From Auriscalpium vulgare (Eukaryota > Basidiomycota > Agaricomycetes > Russulales > Auriscalpiaceae), in the NCBI GenBank assembly GCA_019915015.1, contig JAHBBC010000017.1, positions 496,001 through 560,000 on the forward strand: a stretch of 64,000 bases of DNA. The letters run 5' to 3'. Under the pieces are notes generated by a model. That model was not told where the DNA came from and did no database searches. It was given only the letters and a program-made list of their open reading frames with translations. Positions 56,437-64,000 of the stretch are shown piece after piece; the stretch's first letter is position 1; each line of letters starts with the position of its first letter. Both the position numbers and the translations under genes were made by a program.

Positions 56437-59400
56437 CTAATTGCCCTTTGAGATTTTGTACTTGCCTGTTAAAATTGACAGCATCTTGATAACAAATTCA
56501 TCTGAAGTAGGATCATGAGTCCTTTCCTGGACTTTCAAGGCCTTTTCAAATGATTGTATAGCCATGTCAACTTGTCCATCATAGACATATGTCTTCCCAA
56601 GAGATCTCAAGATATAGGCATGTATATTAGAGTAGCTGTTTCTTTCACAAAGTGCCAATGCCTGGGAGTAATATGTACATGCTATTTCTATCTTTCTTTC
56701 ATCAGAATAGATCCAGCCAATTGCCATGGTTGTATATGCCAGTGACTTCGAATTGTTGACTTCTGTGTGCATACTCATAGCTTTTTCCCAACAGTCTCTG
56801 GCACTTTCTGGTTGGTCCATATCATAATATGTTTTTCCCAATGATTCATAGTCCTCCCCCAATTGCCAGATATTACTGCAGGATTCATGTAATGTAATGG
56901 CCTGATGCAGATGATTGATTGCATCTGTGTACATTCCTTGATTAAGATACAGAATTCCTATGTTATGAATAGTGATACCCTGTCTGGTCAGATCATCATG
57001 GCGTTGATGTATTTTTAGAGCCTTCTGGTAGAAGTCTAGTGCTGTTTCATATTCTTTCATTTCCATGTGAATCTCTCCTAATGTATCTAAGACAAAGTGG
57101 TCAGACTCCAAAGTATTGATTTGTCTTGCCAAGAGGAGTGACTTTGAAAGGTAATCTTTTGCTACTTCAAATTTTCTTTCTTCTATATATGACATGCCAA
57201 GTGATTCATATGCAAAACTTTGCCCTTTTCGGCTATTTGATGTTTTGAAAATTTCCAATGCTCTGTGGAACAATAATCTTGCTTCATCAAGCTTCTCCTC
57301 CAATCTATATACATGGCCTAGAGCTATCCAGGAATTACCAACACAATGATCATCATCAGTTCCAATCTGATCATACAACTCAATGGATTTTATAGCATAT
57401 TCTTTGGCATCTTGGATGAGAAACTGTCTGCTTGACACAACACTTAGTTGACACAAGATATATGCTTGGTCTCTGATGATATTATTCCTCTCACAAATAT
57501 CCATGGCTAGTGTATAATAGGATTGAGCTAGATCATAATCACATCGAACACTATGAAAGCGACCTAGACATATCAGAAATTTTGCTTGGTATATCTCATC
57601 ATCTATTTGTTTTGCGTATTCTAAGGCCTTTGAATAAATTGACAGTGCCTCTAAAAAGCTTCCACAGTATTTCAAACACTCACCCCAAGTGAGTTTGTAG
57701 TCCATAATGCATTGAGGAGATAAGAAATCTCTCTTCTGCTCTAATAATTCAAATAAATCTGGTATAAATGAGTCTGTTTCTACAGCAGTAATCCAGCAAT
57801 AATGTCTTATGGCCTTGACAAGAGCTTTGTCAGGGATCTGAGTTTTTATACAGAGCAATAGGATGTATCCTGTATTTTTATACTCCAGCAATTGTTCCTT
57901 CAATATCGTAGTACTGTCTTCATTCTCTCGAGCAAGCTCAATATAGTGTTGTTCCAGCAATCTTATATGTTCCACTGATAGGGGAAGGTGCTCTTGACTG
58001 TAATAACGGATCAAAGGATGCATATGCAATGTATCAAGTGACTGATATACAAGACCAGTCCTCAAAAGAGTATCTATGCCCTCTTTGGTACTCTGAGTAT
58101 CTGAAAACAGAGATTGAAAACAATTCAACCTTTCTATGGCTAAGCCAGCCGGGAGCATCCCCAATAGACTCAAAAGAACTAAATTGGTAGAATGTGATTT
58201 TAGATGATATCTTTCAATAGATAATTCAATTGAAGTCTCAAGACTTGTAAGACGATGTCCTTTCCCTCTTTCAATTGTTCTGATATTTGTCTCTTCCCAT
58301 TGCTGCCACAGGGATTCACATTCTTGAGATTGAGCAAGATGAGCAATAATTGTAAGAGCTAGAGGAAGCCCCTCCACAGCTTGGACTAATCTGTCTGCCC
58401 ACCCATCCCATTTACCGGATATATGTTGAAATACATTTTGCGAGTTTTCTAAGCTCAGTGGTTGTAAAGGGGATAACAGCGGCTTTGACCAAAGGACGCC
58501 CTCCGGATATTCAAAACCTCTCATAGTAATAAACAGTGAAACATTTAAGACAGAACCCAATTTTTTGAGTAGCTCGGTGACTGTTTGTTTGACTTGGGAA
58601 TCAGTATCCCACAAGGTTTCAAAATTGTCAATACACAGCAAGCTGGGGGAAGACTCTAGATATGAAAGTATCTCTTGTTCTAATGAACTGTCTGAGTCAT
58701 TTTCTATGCCCAACACTTTTGCTATCTCATTCACCAGCATAGATGTAGAGAGACATCCTTCACATGAGATGAAGTGAATTTTTTCATCGAATTTATGCAC
58801 CACTGTAGGATGATGAAGGATTGCCAAAGCCAAAGTGGTCTTTCCAATTCCACCTACACCAAGAATTACTATTCGAACAGGCAATTTGTTTGCATCATTT
58901 AATAAATCCAGTATGGTCATCATGTGACTGTCACGTCCATAGAAAGTAGCAGAATAAGCTGGGATTTTAGTATTAGCCCTGTAAAATCATGAGATTTATA
59001 CAATATATATATAGTTGTAGAAGAATATACCTGTGATTGGTCAAGAGAGGCTACAGTTTGAAATATTATTACTTTCCTAACCATATATTATTATTATTAA
59101 GCATACCTGAGAATCAAAATCTGCATTGGCTTTGACTGTGAACAACAAAGAGGTCTATAGCAAATTAGTTGCCATAAAACAGTGTGCATTTGGATGAATC
59201 ATACCTTATAGCTGTTAGTGAGGTAGTTGAGCCTTTTATTGCAGTAGCTGATTCTTTTCTTTGAACCTCCATCTAAAAAACGAAGAGGCAATCTTTTCTT
59301 CTTTTCATTGTTGTATTGAACCAGTGCATTCTCAATGCTCTCCAGCTCCCTAGTGAAAATCATAGTGATAAGTGTTCTGTGTGATTCCACCAAAGCCGAC

Positions 59401-59834
59401 AAGAGTTTGGAGCTGGACATACTGGGGCCACAGTTCCAAAGTATGCTGCAGATCTGGAACTGTCCAGCTATGATCTTTAGCATAAGTAGTAGCCTCTTTC
59501 AGAAGTCTGGCTAGCTCTGATATTCTGTAATTCATCTCATACAATTGAGCCTTGTTGACATTCAGTGTCTGTGGTACTAACTATCAGTGATCTGAGGCTT
59601 GACTGGGTAACTGAGGGGAAAAAATACATCACTGATCATGATGACTCTCAGTAGTACCCCAGCAGCACCCTTGATGTACGGCACTTGCACACTAAGTTCA
59701 CCAATCTCCCGCAAAAGTGCAAGGGATGTGACAAGGGTAGCTCTGGTTTGCGATGGACTTTCATGAGATGACTGATCGCCTTTGATATGGATCATGATGA
59801 GCATGGAATGGCTTCTGATACTCCAGCAACGCAC
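56437..59834 (-). CDS. NLR-like protein, helical-NB-ARC-TPR (NLR3)
   Basis: This is a paralogue of NLR2 with the same exon plan. Exon 1 (from about 59834) has LLREIGELSVQVPYIKGAAG. Helical exons follow near 59568-59400 (ELARLLKEATTYAKDHSW) and 59360-59210 (LESIENALVQYNNEKKKR). The last exon begins at about 58978 with FYGRDSHM. From the internal Met at 58923, the P-loop GVGGIGKTT is at residues 22-30. SLLCIDNFETLW is near 95-106, and ITMRGFEYPEGVLW and EGLPLALTIIAHLAQ follow. A winged-helix-like region comes next, then TPR-like repeats (LGRFHSVRCDYDLAQSYYTL, IGILYLNQGMYTDAINHLHQ) to the stop at 56437. No stop interrupts the frame. AT-rich like NLR2. The exact start codon is uncertain. The function, non-self or danger sensing with an NTPase switch, is inferred from the family. 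Confidence 0.85.
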
Positions 59835-59849
59835 TGTCAGCGGAGGGGA

Positions 59850-61700
59850 CTTTGTGTTGTTTAAATCTCAAGAGGAGTGCCTGCACGATGATTTTGGATG
59901 TTTGCATGGTTGTCGTTGATGTCGAAGAGGCGTGAAAAAAAGGGCGTTGTTTGCGTCAGTGTTTGCGGGCTGCACCGCCACGCGTCATCAGTAGTACTCT
60001 CTACCTCCTCAAGGCGCTTTTCCTCACCTCCCGTGGACATCGGAATGAAGATGGTGCGCTCGTTGGCCGAAGATATCGAAAACGTTCATGATGCATGACA
60101 ATCAGTCGATGAAGCACACAAGCCGAGTCTTGCACTAGCCCCTTGTGGTGAACGCGTCACGGTTCCAGCAACTCCTCGTATAGGAAGCGACAAGCACACG
60201 CCGTAGTCGTTCTGGCTACGTGGTACCTGCGACGTACGTGTCTAGAAACCTTTCTAGTCATCCCACCCACTCGTCGTGCATGCATATACCCTGCCCACCG
60301 CCAACCAGATACCGACGTGTACTTATTTCTATCAAGTTGGCTCGCGACCCGCCGATGATTGCATATGCAGGGCGCGCACTCTTTGTATCGCCCATCCTCG
60401 AGTTTTCTGCCAGCCCCCGCCCACATCGAATCGACCCCGGTCGCCTTTCCCAGCTCGCTCCCAGTGGTCATCGTCGACCGCGCTGTTTCCCCGGCGGAAA
60501 CGGCTCCCTCCGCCCTCGACCTTCAGTCCCGCGGTCACCGCCAGCGAGAGTTCAGCCTCTTCCTTGATGTCCAGCCCTACGCGGCCCTCGTACGTCGTCG
60601 AGCTGCGACTGTCCGCCGTTTCCTGACCAGTCCTCCATAGCATCATCATCCTTGTATTAATGCTCGAGCTCGTCCTTGAATTCGACGCGCAGACCGGGTT
60701 GCTTCGCACTGCGCACGAAGAGACGGACCGCCAATCCCACCTTCTGGAGTACCCAACAGTCTCGGGATGTGGACGCCAGCGATCTGCGCGGCACCCTTCA
60801 TATCGCAACAAAAAGCTCCGCGATCTACAGTAGATGGCCAATCAAGGGAGCTGACGCGTGCCGACGGCTTGCCAACCATCATGCGACGCCCTCACCTCAG
60901 TCCACCCACTCCCAGGCATCGAGCGCTTCGTGCTACAGCCCCAGGTCAGACCCACTGCTCGGTCGCATGGGCGTTCTTTCCCGGCTGTCGCCAACCACAA
61001 CCTGCGGTTCATACTGGTTCCTCCACGATCAGAGAAGATGTCTTGGACCCCACACAGCGCCCACCAGATTTACTCGAGTTCCATCCCACAAGTCGCCCAC
61101 CTGTGTCTTCGGACGCGCGGATTGTGATTGTAGACGAGCTCCGCGAGCGGATCGCCGATCTGGAGTGGGAGCGCGACAATGACGGGCTTACACCGAAGAT
61201 CTTGAGGACACACGGGGGTTGCACTGGGGCGTATGGGGTGGCGATGGAGCAGACGCGGGAGGATGCAGACACGCTCGCCCGAGCGATTTCCCGTCCCGGC
61301 TCGCCTCGACAACATAGTCGCCGGCTCACTGTAGCTGGCTCAACAGGAGCAAGAAGAGCCGAGGAGACGGAGTTGCAGCTAAGCAAAGAAATAAGTCAAC
61401 AACTTGACGATGCTTGGGGAAGATATTGCGAACGCAAAGGACTGGATGATCGCGACGAAGCGCGACGGGTGCATCTTCCTGCTTCCATCATGTGTTTTTC
61501 GTGGCTTACGCATGTCTGCTGCAGTCCAAATTGTTGCGTCAAAGTCACCCAGCGGGTTGTTGTCGCTGGGTTTCTATTCAAGCTTTAATATCCGAGCTGG
61601 AACTCCTCTGCATAGGCTGATGGATGCCCATCGCCGCCCGCCATCGAGGCTCCGGGCACAAATTCTGGAGCCTACGGTCGCCACCTTTCTGCAGCACATC
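59850..61700. other. 5' flank of NLR3 and unrecognised GC-rich frames
   Basis: The longest plus-strand frames (60676-61182, 60767-61588) contain a possible short coiled coil, VIVDELRERIADLEWERDND, near 61125. I could not assign a family and cannot show exon structure. They may be fragments. Confidence 0.3.
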
Positions 61701-61739
61701 CAAATACCTTTTGACGGCATCATCGCGTCGTATACCTTC

Positions 61740-63344
61740 TGCCTTCTGCTGTCAAAGCCCGTCAACATCAGGCCTCATCTCCGAAGACTCGATCACATGG
61801 CTACGATTGCATCGCTTTGCTTCCCTCCCTACCGTCGCCATTCTGCACCGCATTCAGTGGGTCCGTGAACCTGGAAAGCAATGGAGCGCGCCCGATGGAT
61901 GAGTTTGGAGCTTATCCCGGTGAGTTGGTTCGTCCTACTCGACTGGAGCACTTCGTTGCGTACCCACATTGCGCTAGGCCAATGGCTCGTATGCGCAACG
62001 CTTCTAGTCCGTCTATATGTGACATCCCACGAGATCTATCCACTTACTTGACCATTGTCTGCAGATACCGCTCTCGCTCATCCATCTGAGGCGCATACAT
62101 GGTCAGAGTTCACAGCGGGTGCTCAATCAGACGCGACCAGCAGCCTCGGGCCCCGCAAGTCCAGTTGGATCTCGCCAGCGCAACCACGGCCGATCTTTCT
62201 CTTTCTCATTGCCCATATTACGTGTCTCCCTACAACACGAGGTCTTCGTTTATCGGCCGCACGTTTCATTCTCCCGAATCTGTCTTCCGAGGTAGGATTT
62301 GATGGACTACGCCTGCTGAGCAGCTTCATTTGAAGGCATCTCCTCCATCGCATCGTCGTCGTCCTCAATCCACGCCCGCGCGCGCGCTTCGCGCCCTGTG
62401 TCGTGTTCTGGCCGAGCCCACTGCCTCGTCAGCTACCCCGTATGTCCTCTCCTGTTGCCGTCCACACGCAGAGAGATGCTGATGTGTGTCCTGCAGTACC
62501 TGTCCATCCTCAATACGTGTAATTGCGGGCCGATAGAGCGCCATCTCTGCTTCCCCTGTACGTGCGCCATCTTTCACATAATCTGCCGCTCGCTGACTTT
62601 CTAACGACGCAGAGGGCGGGCAACGGCTATTCGATCTCGAGCATCATGCAGGCCGAGCGTATAGCACTGCTGCACTCCGGCGAACCTGCTCAACGTTCTG
62701 GGCACGCGTGCGACGGTGAAAGATGCGGCGCGGCTGAGACTCGAGCACGGCGGCGCTCATCCAATGCAAGCTGCTCGTCGATGGTACGAGTTCCTTCTTA
62801 TTTCGCTATCTCTCGGCTGACCGCGTCTTTGGACTTGACGCAGGTTAGCCTTGCTCATGTGCGTCAAGAGTCAAGATTAACGCAACAGCAACAGGCTGTG
62901 CGCCACGCCTTCAATACGGGACGCACCGCTGCCTGCAGCTTCCCCGGGGACACCGCTCCGACTCTCCAGCGCTTCACCTGTACCTCAGCTGAACATATAT
63001 GCGCGCCGCCCGACCTCTCGTCTCCCAGCTCCGGCTGCACCGTCCGCGGATAACGCCCTATGCCAAGCTCGCCGTGCACGAACCGAGGCGTTGGATGGAC
63101 TTCGATGGCGCGTAGCAGGGCGTGCTATCAACGTGCCTTGCCGTAGGCCGTGCCGCCACCCGACAGGTGGGGGGTTGTCGCAGCGGAATCCACCTATCAG
63201 ATGTACAGTCCGCGCGCAATCGCCACGCACAAATTGTCGCCTACCGACACTGAATACACTTCTGCGTTCTCGTCCGTCCCCCGGCATCTCCATGCGCATA
63301 CACCTGCCTCAACCTGCGCCACGTGGAGGCGCACGTCTCGTGTC
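61740..63344. repeat. Composite repeat, paralogous to 3239-3600 and 6067-7240
   Basis: The first 400 bp match 3239-3600, and 62279-63330 match 6067-7200. In the left locus these two parts are separated by the 3757-6066 element and a diverged tract; here they are contiguous. No supported gene. Confidence 0.75.
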
Positions 63345-64000
63345 ACGGTCAATGTCCGTTTTGATTGAGATGCGCACGGGCGCGCGCGCATTGCGCGGTC
63401 GGTTGGATTCGGATCGCGGGGGCAACGCAAGTGGAGCTAGGAGCGGCGCGCGCGATGGAGAGGAGATCCGCGAGTAGCGAGGCGGCTGGAGGCTGGTGGC
63501 GGTAACGCGCGCGGGGACGAGCAGCACTTACAGCAGCCAACAGGATCAGCGCTACTCTGGCGAGTGCGGGTCTCATTGGGCACAGACCGGATCGGCTGGC
63601 TGGCTGGCATCAGTTACTTACACAAACGAAGTACAGTACAGCAGGACTCACTCGCGGGCGGAGTCTGCCAGGGGCTATATATCAGCGAGCACTAGTACTG
63701 GCGCGCGATCGTGGCGTGCACGCAGCACGGGAGGGCCAAAAGTGAAAGTGGGAGGATGCTTATGCGGGGTGCTCGTCGTGGATCAGATCAGTACTTGTGT
63801 AGATGGCCGTGGACTCGAGACCAGCGGATCAACAGTGCTAGTGCTAGTGAGGGCGCGAGCTCGAGCGGGATCATGCCCCGCAAGGCAAGCCGCTCGATCG
63901 TCCACCGCGCGCGACAGGTAAATAGATCAGAATAGCGGATAGATACAGTAGACGCGCAGCGGAGAGGATAGCGATGTCCTGGGCATATTGATGATACTGT
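63345..64000. repeat. Dispersed repeat, copy of 52215-52905
   Basis: This is a near-identical copy that reaches the window end. Its junction with the preceding block near 63340 differs from that at 52215, so the two blocks are separate modules of a mosaic. Confidence 0.9.

Noticed and set aside
60676..61588. Candidate protein-coding gene with a short coiled coil
   Set aside because: Frames overlap in two phases, and no splice pattern or family signature supports a gene.

Overview
The window looks like an Agaricomycete (mushroom-forming basidiomycete) nuclear chromosome, in a transposon-rich, gene-poor region. The genes carry many 45-70 bp GT-AG introns. The families seen are typical of these fungi: NLR-like proteins with a helical N-terminal domain, NB-ARC and TPRs; KDZ transposase with its cysteine cluster; fungal TET/JBP oxygenase; Tnp2 (CACTA) transposase; PIF/Harbinger; DUF6532; LysM and ABM-like proteins. 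Names rest on recognising motifs by eye; no database search was possible.

Left third (1-27 kb): a truncated NLR gene (998-2695, minus) is cut by a repeat (1-997) whose second, apparently identical copy lies at 5070-6066. Then come dispersed GC-rich repeat blocks, an ABM-like gene (7540-8341, minus), and a pseudogene for the branched-chain 2-oxoacid dehydrogenase E2 subunit (10407-12556, minus) split by a 925-bp MITE with a 9-bp target duplication. A complete-looking NLR gene (16194-19684, minus) and a decaying LysM gene (22572-23304, minus) follow, among more repeat blocks.

Centre (27.6-51.6 kb): a three-level nest of DNA transposons. The outer layer is a convergent pair: a coiled-coil protein gene (27598-47317, plus, split) and a Tnp2 gene (47373-51578, minus). 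A KDZ-type element of about 16.5 kb (29087-45581) sits inside the coiled-coil gene. It carries an accessory gene, a viroplasmin-like gene, a TET/JBP-type 2-oxoglutarate/Fe(II) dioxygenase gene with an open frame, and a degenerate KDZ transposase gene. A 3.3-kb PIF/Harbinger element (39275-42606) with 68-bp perfect inverted repeats has in turn split the KDZ transposase gene.

Right part (51.6-64 kb): repeat blocks shared with the left part, a DUF6532 gene fragment (53712-54531, plus), a third NLR gene (56437-59834, minus) and a composite repeat tract (60-64 kb) paralogous to 3.2-3.6 kb, 6.1-7.2 kb and 52.2-52.9 kb.

The three NLR genes share orientation and architecture, and their bodies are visibly AT-rich against GC-rich surroundings. 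The window therefore combines likely intracellular receptors with mobile DNA, including a mobile element carrying its own potential DNA-base-modifying enzyme.
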